A stretch of DNA of 64,000 nucleotides, taken from contig NC_065537.1 of NCBI RefSeq assembly GCF_932294415.1, forward strand, positions 806,001-870,000, read 5' to 3'. Shown piece by piece: positions 24,263-36,231 of this stretch. The DNA is from Quercus robur. Lineage: Eukaryota; Streptophyta; Magnoliopsida; Fagales; Fagaceae. Each line of letters opens with the position of its first letter. The first letter of the stretch is position 1. Both the position numbers and the translations under genes were made by a program. The notes under the pieces are model-generated. The model was not told where the DNA came from and ran no database searches. It saw nothing but the letters and a program-made list of their open reading frames with translations.

Positions 24263-24466
24263 AAAAATTATAATATCCTCAAAGTGGACCACATCATCTG
24301 TCCACTATTTCATTAAAAGACTCTTACTTGTTTAAAATTGTTGAGTCAAAAAAAATTTAAAAACAGAAACTAACTACTAACTCAGCAATTTTAAACAAGT
24401 TGGAGTTTTTTTTAGTAAAATGATGGATAAATGACTTGGTTCACTATGAAGACTGTATAATTTTTG
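24263..24466. mobile_element. Foldback MITE, probably Mutator-like
   Basis: Two arms of about 85 bp are imperfect inverted repeats (ACTTGTTTAAAATTGTTGAG on the left, CTCAGCAATTTTAAACAAGT on the right) and the element begins AAAAATTATA and ends TATAATTTTT. It is flanked by a perfect 10 bp direct repeat GAGTAACAGG (24253-24262, 24467-24476), the 9-10 bp range of Mutator-like elements. Non-coding. Confidence 0.65.
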
Positions 24467-24780
24467 GAGTAACAGGCCTGCAAAATAATCATTTGGGGTT
24501 TCAAAATGAATGACTTATAATTGTATGAAATAAATGAGTAGCAATTGAGAAGAACAAATTAAATGCAGCAATAAATAGAGATCATAGATGAATTGAATAA
24601 AAAAACAGATTGGCTGCTGAATATAAAAGAGAAGGAAATATTGTCATATAGGAAATGAGATATAATATAAATGAGAGGATGAGGTTTGGACAATCATGTG
24701 GATTTCATGAATTAAGGCGCCTTTCTCGCTACCTTTGCTACCAACTCTCACGTATATTACCTATTCTTCATGTATCTGGC

Positions 24781-24784
<4 letters not shown>

Positions 24785-24823
<39 letters not shown>

Positions 24824-24832
24824 CACACACAC
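24785..24832. repeat. (TA)n(CA)n microsatellite
   Basis: About 17 TA units are followed by a short CA run. Open frames here (repeated IY codons) are artefacts of the repeat. Confidence 0.9.
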
Positions 24833-25482
24833 AATTACAGACAAATTAAATCATTCATCCCATGTGCATTATGGTCTAAGATTAATTTTGTTTCCTTTTT
24901 CTTTGTGTGTGTGTGTGTGGATTATATCTCTCAGATAATGACCTATATCATTGTCTTACTCTCTAGTCTTTACCAAGATTTGGCTGCTGGGGCATGTGTT
25001 AGGAGTGGAGTGGTTATATGAAGAAGCTTCAATGGTCAAATCTAGCAACAAAGTTAACCATTTATGATGCTATAAGACAAACAAACTTATTGATAACGAT
25101 CTTGAGATAAAATGACATTTCTTGGTAATTTCAATTGAAATAGACACTCAGGATTTGAGTAGTCCCTCCCTCCCTACTTAAAATATAAGTTATTCATTTT
25201 GAACCAAACCCAAAAAATTAAACTAGTAAGATTTGAGTCTAATAATGTTATATCAATCTAAGATTCTTTCATTCACTAGAGTAACAAATTCTGCACCTTC
25301 TTCTGGTGGACATCATTAACATGCAGATAGTTATTTATTGTGACTCAAAAGAAGAAGAAGAAGAAGAAGAAGCATAGCTTAATAAGATTTGATATTTAGA
25401 GTGAAATTTTAAGAAAAGAAAAGAAAATATTTGTTTTTATTATTATTATTATGATGATGATTATTATTATTATTATTATTAT

Positions 25483-26757
25483 TGATAAAGGGAATTTTTT
25501 GACAAAATAAAAGTTGTTGTTGATCTCCAAAGACCCGTCAGCTCTATTATGCATACTGAAGACTTCACGCAAGATGAAGCCGTCAGTCTCTAAGCTGAAG
25601 ACTTCACGCAAGATGAAGTCGTCAGTCTCTAAGCTGAAGACTTCACGCAAGATGAAGCCGTCAGTCTCTAAGCTGAAGACTTCACGAAAGATGAATCCGT
25701 CAGTCTCTAAGCTGAAGACTTCACCTGTCAGTCTCTAAGTTGAAGACTTCACACAAGATGAAACTGAAGATAAAGCCGTCAGTCTTTAAGCTGAAGACTT
25801 CATGCAAGATGAAGCTGTCAGTCTCTGAGCTGAAGACTTCACGCAAGTTGAAGCCATCAGTCTCTAAGCTGCAAGATGAAGCCGTCAGTCTCTAAGCTGA
25901 AGACTTCACGCAAGTTGAAGCCATCAGTCTCTAAGCTAACGACTTCACACAAGATGAAGTTGTTAGTCTCTAAACTGACGACTTCACACAAGATGAAGCC
26001 GTTAAGCTGACGACTTCATCTTCTGACCTGTTGGCATCTACGATTAAACAGGGAGAAAGCTGAAGGCAGGAAAGGATCCCATGAGATATGTGTATTAATG
26101 AGTGATAAGAATAAATTTACAATATTAGAATCACCAATGAAAAGGGATGAAGCGAATATGGATAAAAATAATGCTTACTCATATAAGGCATAAGCTGACG
26201 GTTTTTGATAAAGCCATCAAGCATAAGCTGACGGTTACATGTAAAACTGTCAGCTTCCATTAGTAGGTGTCAACAAACAAAGTGTAAGGAGTCCTCAAAA
26301 CGCACCTGAAGGCAGACGCCAGTAAGGCTGAAGGATGTAGGGTAAGCTGATGACCCTGATACAAGTTTACTTGCTGCCCACGATTGCATATATAAGGAAA
26401 TGTCTTGCTCTCCACGCTTGACGCTACTTAAAAGAATTCCTATAAGGAAAGGATTCCGCCAAATACGCCTAAAGAAGACTCCTATAAGGAAAAAACTTTT
26501 AGTCCAAGGAAGAGAGGTCAACCCTTTACTGCTATAAAAGCCCCAATACCCTCACCAACCAAGGTACGCATAATTCACCCTTACTCTGGTACTCTAGAGT
26601 TGTGAACAAGAGATTTCTCTAACTTGACCGTCGAAGGGTATTTGGCCGGTATCACACCGATACTCCTCTTAAGGCCTTCAGCTTTTGTGTTGTGCAGGTT
26701 CTTGTCAGGAGCATGTGAGGACCGTGTGGCTCACTGGTAATTTTTTCGGCATCATCA
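25483..26757 (+). mobile_element. Solo LTR inserted into an (ATT)n microsatellite
   Basis: A 1,275 bp element begins TGATAAAGGG and ends GGCATCATCA (TGAT/ATCA termini), with ATTAT on each side (25478-25482 and 26758-26762) inside a split (ATT)n tract. It has an LTR layout: a long U3 with a tandem array (25556-26028), a TATA-like CTATAAAAGCC near 26531, then an R/U5-like segment ending in the CA terminus. No internal region or second LTR, so solo. It resembles Ty3/gypsy LTRs in layout; lineage not determined. Confidence 0.8.
25556..26028 (+). repeat. ~39 bp tandem repeat array inside the LTR
   Basis: About twelve copies of a unit beginning CTGAAGACTTCACGCAAGAT and ending GTCAGTCTCTAAG; several are shortened (about 28 bp) or lengthened (about 51 bp). 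Sequence drift increases to the right. The unit contains the GAAGACTTCA.../...TGAAG inverted pair. Apparent proteins (TSRKMKPSVSKLK repeats) are translations of the array, not genes. Confidence 0.9.
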
Positions 26758-27403
26758 ATTATTATTATTATTATTATTGTAATTTAGAGAGAAGGCCATG
26801 GGACCTGGATTATATATATAGAGTTGTTCACATTCAGCACAGCTTTTATCAAGAAATAATTCTTAATTAATTTTGCCATTACAACTGTAATTCTCACATT
26901 TTTCCTTTTCTTTCTATGAGCATCAACCTTTCTTTCTCTTTCTGACACCTAGAATATGATTGTATTTTTTTTCCTACTCCACAATTGGAATTTTGGACAT
27001 TACAGCCACACTACCTCTACCTTCCCTCAAGGAAAAAAATGGCTTTACCCGCAACCCAATTGATATTTGTTGTGTATGTAATAAGTTTAAAAAGTGTAAA
27101 ACTCAAGTTCTCTTTCGGTTCATGCCTTAAAAAAATATTCAATTGAATTGAATCATATGATTGTACTAACCAATGAACTACATGGTTGAATTTAATATAG
27201 TTAAAAAGATAACATTTCTTTTATTGCATGGGTCAATACAATTATGTGATTGATTTCAGTTGGAAAATTTAAGATGTAACACTTAAGAAATTTTCAAAAT
27301 TGAAATTTACTTCTCAAGTGTATTTCCTCTCAGCAACTGAAATTTAACTTTGAAATTCTCTTCTAAATTTGGCTGACATAGTGAAATTAACCTAAACAAA
27401 ATG

Positions 27404-27446
<43 letters not shown>

Positions 27447-27982
27447 TGGGTAGTGGGTAGGGAAATGATTCAAATGAAGAAATTTTCTTCATTTAACTTT
27501 GAAATGGGGGAAAGTTTTGTAATAAAACTGGGCCGGCCTTTAGCTGAGCATGTAAGTTGAAAATTGGGATAAAGAAGTCCAACTATCATGTTAATTAGTC
27601 CTTTTTTTGGGTCCCAACTTGAGAGTTGATATCTTCTCCCTAATGTTGAGAGTCTCACATCTCAAGTTTGCATTGGACTGGATTTTAAGACAAGAGCTCT
27701 CATAAAGTAATGACACCTCGATTAGCCCATTGAGTTTAATTAAATTGGACCTGATCCAAGCCCTCAGCCCATATGACACACAAAGTTCTCAACAGTAGAT
27801 GCTTTAAATCATTTCCTGAACATAAGGAGAACAAAGGATATCAAGCTTTTTTAGCTTCATTTCTCAATATTATATCTGAAGATCTAAAGATTTAGATAGA
27901 GATAAAATATTTAACAGAATAAGGCACTTTAATCAGAACAAATTGGAGGTAAATACAAGAGGATTTGTGGAATATAATAATT
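26758..27982. other. Intergenic with a T-run and possible LTR fragment
   Basis: A T-run of about 36 lies at 27410-27445. On the minus strand, 27795 leftward reads TGTTGAGAACTTTGTGTG and then TGGGCTGAGG, which may be an LTR start, but no other end was found. No gene. Confidence 0.35.
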
Positions 27983-28090
27983 TTTTTTTTTTTAGAGAGT
28001 TTCAATTTATGACATCTGCTTCTTATAATAGTTTTTTATCATCAGACTAAAACATCAATCAATTTTTGCTACATCTAATATGTGTTTCCT
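27983..28090 (-). mobile_element. Truncated SINE, same family as 48351-48502
   Basis: The T-run, AGAGAGTTTCAA, the CATCAGACTAAAACA box and AATCAATTTTTG match the 3' half of the SINE at 48351-48502 by eye. The tRNA-like head is missing. Confidence 0.6.
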
Positions 28091-28346
28091 TTTTTTTTTT
28101 AATAATTTTTTTTTACATCTCCAACTCCAAGTGTCTGCTAACCCACCAAAATGAGCTTTAAACCCCTTGAATATTAAAAAAAAAAAAAAAGAGGCTGAAA
28201 TCTAGAACTTAAAAAAGAAAAATACAATATACTATTCATGCTTCATAATTCGCAGCTATAAACACTAGTCATGATTATAATTGCTAAACACTCAAAAAAA
28301 AAAAAAAACTTTATAGCTAAAACACTATATTGTACTTGATTGTAAA

Positions 28347-28793
28347 CAGGGCCGAACCTACACTATGTAAGAGGGGGGCCATTGCCCCTCCACCCCCCCC
28401 CCCCCCCCCCAAAAAAAAACTAGTATAAAAAAAATTAAAATTTTCCCTTATATATATATATATATATTTGTCTCTCCTCCTCTAAAATATTTAGATATTG
28501 ACCTACAAGAAAATAAATAAATAAATAAAATTCATGCCCCTTTAACTACACAACCAAAATAAATAAATAAAATATATGGATTAAACAAAAATCGCACACA
28601 AAATAAAAAACACTTATTTTGTATGTTATACTTTGTTAATGTGTTTTATAATATGAAATGTTTAAAAAATATTTATTTTGTAGGTAGTATTTTGTTGAAT
28701 ATGAAATAGATATTAGTTTTTATTTTCATATTTTTTTTTTTTTTTGGTTTTAAGCTTCGCCCCCCTTAGATATGAATCCTGGTTCCGTCCCTG
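28347..28793. mobile_element. hAT-like non-autonomous element with CAGGGMCGGAACC ends
   Basis: The left end is CAGGGCCGAACC and the right end GGTTCCGTCCCTG; next to the ends lie AGAGGGGGGCC and GCCCCCCTT in inverted order. Flanking 8-mers ATTGTAAA (28339-28346) and ATAGTAAA (28794-28801) match at 7 of 8, as expected for an old hAT insertion. A run of 18 C sits at 28393-28410. No coding capacity. Confidence 0.6.
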
Positions 28794-29322
28794 ATAGTAA
28801 AAACACAGCACTATAGTTATAGTATATATGAAGTGTCTATGTTGACTTGAGATGACACAATTGACATGGTGGCTAAGGCCGACACGAATAGAATCGAGTA
28901 CATACATATGACAAACGTTGTGGTCTATTTGGGTTTGATTCTTTGACATTTTTTAGACCGCAGCAGAGAGAGATCTTTTGAGCAATGTCTTGAAATGATA
29001 GTAAAAGGTAGAGAGATCTATGACTATGAAGAGGTGCTTGCTTCAACAACAGTGAAAGGCATTGCTAAATATATTACTAAATGATCGAATGAAAGCTAGG
29101 GACCTATAACTTTTGAGGCCTGCATGGGTCGCATCAAGTTGTGTTTGGGATATTTTTCATCCCAACACAATCTCGTTGATTTGAGAAACCTTCAACCTAA
29201 CATAACATATGATAGCTCTAAAAACCAACCCAACCTGATATGTTGGTGTCAGGTTGTCTGGTGTAATAAAAGATTTGAGTTTTCATGTCTTTAAGTTCAT
29301 TTTTCATAAATGATTACAATTT

Positions 29323-29546
29323 TTTTTTTGAGAATAACTAAGTTAGCAAACACACACACACACGGGGGAGTGGGAAGACCAGGTTCAATATTTACCAACT
29401 CACAACTTACAAAAGCCGGTAACTCTTGTAAGTGGTGTGAAGGCTTTAAACCTATTGGGGATCACACAACTGACCGATGTGGGACAAACCCACTTGATTT
29501 TTCTTTTGAGAATAACTAAGTTAGCAAACACACACACACGGGGGAG
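29323..29546 (-). mobile_element. Retroposon-like insertion with a 12 bp target duplication
   Basis: Flanked by a perfect 12 bp direct repeat TGATTACAATTT (29311-29322 and 29547-29558). On the minus strand it begins CACTCCCCCGTGTG and ends TTATTCTCAAAAAAA, so it has an A-tail next to the target duplication, as made by LINE machinery. Inside, a block of about 46 bp (AGTTAGCAAACACACACACA with flanks) occurs at both ends in direct orientation. No Pol III boxes are clear, so it is not a standard SINE. Confidence 0.6.
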
Positions 29547-29558
29547 TGATTACAATTT

Positions 29559-30629
29559 ACGCAATTAAACCTAATATTTTAATTTTATCGAAACTAATTC
29601 TTAGAATACCAAAGTATATCAAAGTAACATATATGTCAGATATTTATTTTTCACGATATCAAATCAGAGTATATATGTTAATGTCACTGTCCAAACCAAC
29701 ACAAAAAAACCAAGCAGCATTTTTGTGTCCACCTTAGTAGCTAGTGATGAGGATTCGCATAACATCACTATTCCTTTCAATGGCTTTGAGCATTTTCATG
29801 ACGGAAGCACCCACGTTGGGCTTACCATCTTTTTGAATATGTTTAAATATACAAATGTAGTTAGTGACTTTAACTGGTATTTTAATAAACTCAGACAGCA
29901 TAAATTTAAAAGTAACAACTCTTTCGAGTTACAGCTTAAAAACTTAGTTTTTATTTTAAGTAAATTTGAATATAGTTTTTTAGGTGATGTAATTTAAATT
30001 ATTCACGTGTCTAGAGTCTTGTAATTTAACTAATATTTTCTAATTTTTTTAACGAAAACACCATAAATTCACCATATGCTTTTTATTGATCAATGAATCA
30101 AACATACCCTAATTCTTTTTCAATAGGACAATATATTCAACAATATGTTCGTTGGCCAAGGCAATTAGCCAAGTTTAATTGAGAAATCAAAGTATAACAA
30201 CCATTATTGCTTGGCAATTCCACTTTACTTGTAGGTGGTGGTTGTGAATGTTCGTGAACTACCTCTCAAGGGAGTATTCAAATGTGATAGAAGCTTGACC
30301 CAATTTAATCTTTCTTATTTTTCTTGTTTTATAATCACCAGCTTTGTAAGTAGGATGAACCTTGTAACTAATACCCAACTTTTCTACATATTCTTCCATA
30401 GAATTCTAAACAATCAACTTTTTTACTTAAAATAACATGTGGTCCAAAAGTTTTAAACAGATTTTTTTTTGTATTTACTTCGGATGCTGTACGCTATTCC
30501 AAACATATTTGTTAAGAAAGTATATGTATATATAAATAAGGCACCACAAAAGATACTAATCATAGGCTATCACTCAAACCTCATTTTATACTATTTTTAA
30601 TTAAATTAACTTATGCACCATATAGCTTT
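29559..30629. other. AT-rich intergenic region
   Basis: No gene or repeat boundary supportable; short open frames show no family features. Confidence 0.35.
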
Positions 30630-31248
30630 TGTAGGGTCACAATTTGAGGCCCAAGCCCAAAATGTATGGAGTCTTGGTCCAAGGAACCCAATACAATGAA
30701 TTTGTAAATAATGGGTTGGAAACCTGGACTTTTGCGAATTAGATGATCGACCAATAGGTTTTGATGATAAAAAAAGAAAGATAACAAAAGTTTACTAGGG
30801 AAAGATGTCCTCGGATTTTACCCAAGGAGGTTGATTCTTAAATATTGTTCCGAGCCTCCTTTTTTCCCTTCTCCTCTATTTTATACTATCTTCCTCTCAT
30901 TTCCACCGTCCACGTGTAAATTTAGATTGATAGTGCTGATACTTGTGCCATCAGCCCCTCCCTAAAGTCTTTGGGAGTGGTTGTAAAGGCTGAAAAGCAT
31001 GGTTCAGTTTAATTGCAAAGCATTTAATGCGACAATAACAGCTTTCCCTTAGATATTTTCATGCCTTCATTTGTCCTTTCTTTCTTAATACTTATTATCT
31101 TCCATGGAATGGTCTGGAGTGTCGCTTTTAATGGCAGACCATTCCCTTTGTCCTCGGCCTTGCCTAGCCGAGGAGGAGTTCTTCCTCGAATTGGACCCTT
31201 GACCCAACATATACATAGATATGGGCTCCCTGGCCTTTCACCCCCACA
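30630..31248 (-). mobile_element. Solo LTR, family 1 (relative of 2413-3229)
   Basis: A 619 bp element begins TGTAGGGTCAC and ends CCCCCACA. It shares blocks with 2413-3229, such as CATCAGCCCC...CCTAA, GCTTTCCCTTAGATATTTT and a minus-strand TATA-like AGTATAAAATA. Flanking pentamers GCTTT and GCTTC match at 4 of 5. Shorter than its relative, so it has lost internal segments or belongs to a different subfamily. Confidence 0.7.
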
Positions 31249-33004
31249 GCTTCTTATAAAATAAAATAAAAATAAAAAAAGACTTATGCATCATATAAGT
31301 TTATGATAATATATAGGAATAACATAATCTTTCAAATTGTATCAAATGAATTATATATATATATATATATATGTAAAGATTTTTATTTTTTTTTGGATAA
31401 AATATATACGCAAAGATTAAATCATGATTTGTAGTTTAATGATTTTTTTTTTTTTAAAGAGAACCAGTATTTGAATCCAACCTTTCCTCAAGAAAAAAAA
31501 AAATCCACCTCTAATTATTGTAGCAATAGAATTATAAAAAAATAAATAAAGTGCCTATCACTTGCTTTGGCAGCATTAAAATGCTAATCATTTTAGGTTT
31601 AGAATGATTTTTCCTGGAGCCCAGTCCACTACGTCCAAACATTTTTAATGTCATCCAAAATTCCAAATCATTTGGGAAAAAAAATTAATTTTTAATTGTC
31701 CAAATTCAGCACCTCAGTGTCATTAAAGCATCACACGTACACGGCATGTTATAGGTCAACGTGGCAGTTCATGCTATCTATAAATTTTTTTGTTTTTTTT
31801 TGGAGAATCAGCTATAATAATTAGTTAATTTAAATAAAAATAAATAAAACAAATAAATTTGTTTGGCCATGACTATTAGAAATTTAGATGGATTGATGGG
31901 ATTCCTTGGTCCCTAAGCAAACATTGACATTTGACAATGAAATTGAACTGCCTCTTCTTCTCTGAATTCTCTTTTCTTCTGGTTCTCTCCCTTAATTTTA
32001 TTGGCTTCATTGAAACTTCCAAAAAAGAAAAAGGAAAATGATATTATTGTCTGCATCATTGAATTTCAACCCAATACTTGAGAATTCAATGGAAAACATA
32101 AAATCATATTCGTGTCGGCCAGGTTCCTTCTATGTCCCATTAATTTATTCATCTTCTCAACCCTTCATTTTAAATACTTTCTTAAATCTTAATGCATTTT
32201 CCTAGAGATGACTTTTTCTCCAATTAATTATGTCATTTTAAATACAAAAATTCCATCTCTTTCTCGCTTCTAGATCTTTCTGAGTTTTGCTTCACTTTCT
32301 CACCAAACACAAGCATTACTGGGTGTATGTGACTATTCCAACAGTTGACATCAAATTTCTTAACATTATTGCCTACCTACGAAGTTTCTTTTATTTCATT
32401 TTTTTAATTACCAACAAAAAAGCAAGTTGGTATTTTATTTTTGAACATCTCAAATAATAAATTAGATAACAATTCTTCGAATTTTGTTTCCCTTCCTAGT
32501 GAAGATAAGGATATTAGACAAAGTTAATGACAAGAAGTTACATTACAAATTTTTTTTTTTTTTTTGGGTGAGAATCAACTTGTTTACTAGCTTCTTTTTA
32601 TATGTATATAAAAACCTACCATTGCTTAACAAGTAAGGTCCCGTAATCAGATACCATCCAAAACAGCAAGGGTCTATTGGGTGAGATTCGCGAGAAGCAT
32701 TAAAATTTGGGGACAATTACATCATTGAGTTAGAATAAGGGTTTTCAAGCCTGTTTTCTCTCCGATTTAGGGAGACGGATTTTTGGGGGCCTAGAGAGAA
32801 AATGCTTGGACCCCACCAAAAAATTTAAATCCTTTCTCTCCTTACCAAACAACACATAAACTTATTTTCTATCCTCCTATTCCATCTCCAACGAAACAGA
32901 ACCTAAGTTCCTATCACAATCAAAAGCCTACCATCCAATTGCTAGAGTAATCACATAGAAGTGAAGGGACCTGAATTAACTTTAGAAATTTCATCGGTAT
33001 TAAG
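31249..33004. other. AT-rich intergenic region
   Basis: Contains a short (TA)n tract near 31351 and several T-runs. No gene recognised. Confidence 0.35.
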
Positions 33005-33152
33005 CTTCAAGGGGGGCCATGGCCCCCCTTAGCTTTTGAAATTTTCCATTAATTTTCATTTACATTTGGTAATAAATCTAAAAATTACACAAAAATGTAT
33101 TCACCAGCCCCCCCTGAGAAAACTTCCTGACTCCGTCACTGGTGATAAACAT
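33005..33152. mobile_element. Fragment of the hAT-like family of 28347-28793
   Basis: Starts near the 18 bp perfect palindrome GGGGGGCCATGGCCCCCC and ends CTGACTCCGTCACTGG, echoing the GGGGGGCC and TTCCGTCCCTG ends of the copy at 28347-28793. No target duplication was seen, so at least one end is lost. Confidence 0.4.
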
Positions 33153-35057
33153 GTTAATTCGACACCCTTTCTTAATAAACTTTACGTGAGGCATGCACAG
33201 CAGGTTGTATTTGGTGCAAAACTAATGTAGCTCATTGACAATTTCATAACAAATGGAAGGGTGACTTTAGAGTGTTACATCAAGAGCAGTCTTGAGAGAG
33301 AGAGAGATCGAGCTATCGAGAATGATAAGAATTGACAAATCTTGTAGCTATACGATTGTGAGGGCAATCCCAAAAAAATAAAATAAAAAAAGACATTGAA
33401 AGAGGTGGTACTTGTGACTTCAAAAAGACTTGGTTTGGCTTCAGTGTTTCTATGCACTCAACCCAATTTTTGGCCCCTCAACAAAATCCAATTTCGAAAT
33501 TTTGGGATCTAGTATGAGTAGAATTAAAGAAAATTATAAGGTGAAGACATTATCCATCTACTAGAATTCGAATTTTCGTACAAGAGTATCAAGAACTTGG
33601 TTGAAATATGGAATCAGGGAGAAAAGAATTAGATTGAGTATGAGGCCTGACAACTTTAAAAAAACATGAGTTGTTCCATGAAAAAAAAAAAAAAAAAAAG
33701 GTATCATCCTATCTGCCAAGGTAAGAGACAATTCTTCATTCAAAGGTGGTCCAATAAGGAAAGTTTGAATGAGACCTATTGGTAGCCAGAACTCCATCAA
33801 AAGATAGAGATTAGTGTTCCATTAAAAATATACAATTTACTTCTTCTTTCATGATATGATAGTTACAATAATGGAGAGCGAGAAAAAAAAAATATTATAA
33901 CTTAGAAAAAAGAATTTTAAATTAATATGGGTTGTTGACCACCTAGGGAAAAAAACTTGAACATACTAAATAAAAAATTTGAATCCATTAAAAATAATAT
34001 TTGACCTCTCCAAAATTTTGGTACATTAAAGGTTGAACCAAAAAATAGCGAGAAATATTATGTTAACAACATTTTTATAACACATCCTAAGTGGTAGGTT
34101 GTTACTGGTGGAGAAAAAAGTAATTTCAATAATATGTTCAAATTAGAACTAATAACAAATTGTCACTAAGATTTGTTGAAGAAATATTGTAGGCGTAGCA
34201 CTTCTTAAAAATTTCCCAAACAAATAAATTAGTCTAAAATCCCAAATCAAATGTTTAATAGTAATATTTTAAATTGTGTTTTCAAAAGGTATATTTTAAA
34301 ATTGCTATTTAAAAAAAAAAAAAATCAAATAGCTAGTCTATTAGTGTTTGCTTCAGTTTTTAGCTAACATGATTAATGTAATGGTTCAATGCCTAAGTTG
34401 AATATGTTGAATAAACCTATAGTTTACCATTTATTATTTTGCTAGCACTATGTACAAATTTTTATAAGAAAATAAATTGTATTGCAAGATTTATTTTCGA
34501 AGCAAATTCATATTGACTTGAATAATCTTCTTTAAGATCCTAGGCTATGAGAAAATGTCTCATCTTTTCCTCCTATTGATTAGGATGAAAAAAAAAAAAA
34601 GCATATTTACAAAGAGGTTCAGGTCAAATTCTTGGCCATGATTTTCCTAAAAAAAAAAAAAAAAAAAAAAATTACTGGAGCATTGCATCAATTTAATCTT
34701 GATTAGTTTAAAGAATACAAAATCTGGTTGGAACAGATCATAAAAAAGGATGATACATTTTTTTTTTACTTATTTAGGCAAGATGTTGGTAATTAAATGA
34801 GAGTTCAGTAGTATAATGATTACTTGGTTGTGTACATTAAAAAAGATGTACCTGATAACATTGATAACGAAACTATTATATAAAGATTTCAAAATATAAA
34901 AACTCATAGAATGAAGTTTTAAAACTTTATATATTTGCAAGTCTTTTTTATTTTTTGTGATGTCAATATATTCAAAATTTATTTTTATTAAATTTTGTTT
35001 AATTTAAGTTTATTAATGACTACCTTAAAAAAAAAAATTTCTTGGAGCCGACATTAA
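33153..35057. other. AT-rich intergenic region
   Basis: Several A-runs (for example 34650-34671). No gene, RNA or bounded repeat that I can support. Confidence 0.35.
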
Positions 35058-35428
35058 GGGTTTGTTTAGTTGGGGTGAAACAAAGAGGATGTAAAATAAA
35101 GAAGTGAAAACTAATTTTTAGGAGTGCTTGGTTAGAGAGAATTGGAGGATGAAAAATTAGTGGGGCTTAGGTGTTTTCATTCCTAACCCACCAAAATTCT
35201 ATCTTTCTAATTTGGGGAGAAAATTGAGGGGAGAGGAATAGTTGTAATTAACAACTAAACTACCCCCCTCCTCTTATGTGTTGGACTTGTTGATTGATTT
35301 TTTCTTTTTCTTTTTCTTCTTTTCTTTCTTGGGCGTGATACAGATTGTGAGTGCTATCTTTTATTTTGCTCTTCTTATTTTCTTTTACTTATTTATTTTT
35401 CTTTCCATCTCTCCGATCAAACAAACCC
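35058..35428. mobile_element. Tourist-like (PIF/Harbinger) MITE
   Basis: A 371 bp element begins GGGTTTGTTTAGTTGGGG and ends CTCCGATCAAACAAACCC, an inverted pair, with TAA on both sides (35055-35057 and 35429-35431). Both fit a PIF/Harbinger MITE. Confidence 0.75.
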
Positions 35429-35748
35429 TAAAGATGTGTCAGTTGAGTTGCAAAGCTCTTAATACCAATAAACCAACTTAAACACAATACAAGTTACTCT
35501 TTACTCTAAATAAGGGATTTCTAAGATTTTGAGATGGATTTATGGATTTTTGTGTGAGAAAATATCTCTCTTTGAAGACTTGAGGCCCATAAAAAATTCG
35601 TGTTTGGCCATCTTTGCTAGGCATCATGGATAGAAATACATGATTTTGAAATGATGCTTCATGCACGCCTAATCCTTAATAAGCTTTAGGTTTGATAATT
35701 ATAATTTATCTATATGCCAATAGCCAATGATAGTATGAAATATGAATA

Positions 35749-35751
<3 letters not shown>

Positions 35752-35791
<40 letters not shown>
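35752..35791. repeat. Run of 40 A
   Basis: Homopolymer just before the SINE at 35810; possibly the tail of an earlier retroposon. Confidence 0.8.
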
Positions 35792-35794
<3 letters not shown>

Positions 35795-35809
35795 ACAAAA
35801 TAAATGAGC

Positions 35810-35943
35810 GATAGGCTAAGAGCCTTACTACTCAACTCACACATTTTGGTGATTTTATTAAGGATGCCAGTGCTTCAAGGCTTCAAATCCCCCAACTCAA
35901 CTATATTAAATTATCAAAAAAAGAAAAAAAAAGAAAAGAAAAG
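35810..35943 (+). mobile_element. SINE with 8 bp target duplication
   Basis: A 134 bp element is flanked by AAATGAGC (35802-35809 and 35944-35951). It carries a B-box-like GGCTTCAAATCCC and ends ATTATC followed by an A-rich tail. The A box is not obvious. Confidence 0.65.
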
Positions 35944-35951
35944 AAATGAGC

Positions 35952-36187
35952 AACAGATATAAAAGTGAATTGAATTACAATTGTTATTGGCCTCATCATA
36001 TATACATGGATCACTAGTGGCTCGTAAAGTAGTAGAGTTATGATTATTGGAAATAAAATGTAGTTGATAGTTACCCCATAGGATAGCGTAGAACTGAAAA
36101 TTTTCTTCTAGTTCCAAAAACACATGTATAAGTTACACATTTACATCTTTGGCCGTTGAGCACTAAAAAGCGTATATATTATGCATT

Positions 36188-36231
<44 letters not shown>

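Noticed and set aside
24655-25021. Three overlapping frames with repeated Ile-Tyr
   Set aside because: Translations of the (TA)n microsatellite.
25514-25738. Frame with TSRKMKPSVSKLK repeats, and the idea of a CRISPR-like array
   Set aside because: Units are tandem with no spacers and sit in an LTR of a plant genome; neither a protein nor a CRISPR.
29725-29997. 90-codon plus-strand frame
   Set aside because: No start context, motif or recognisable relative; composition like the surrounding DNA.
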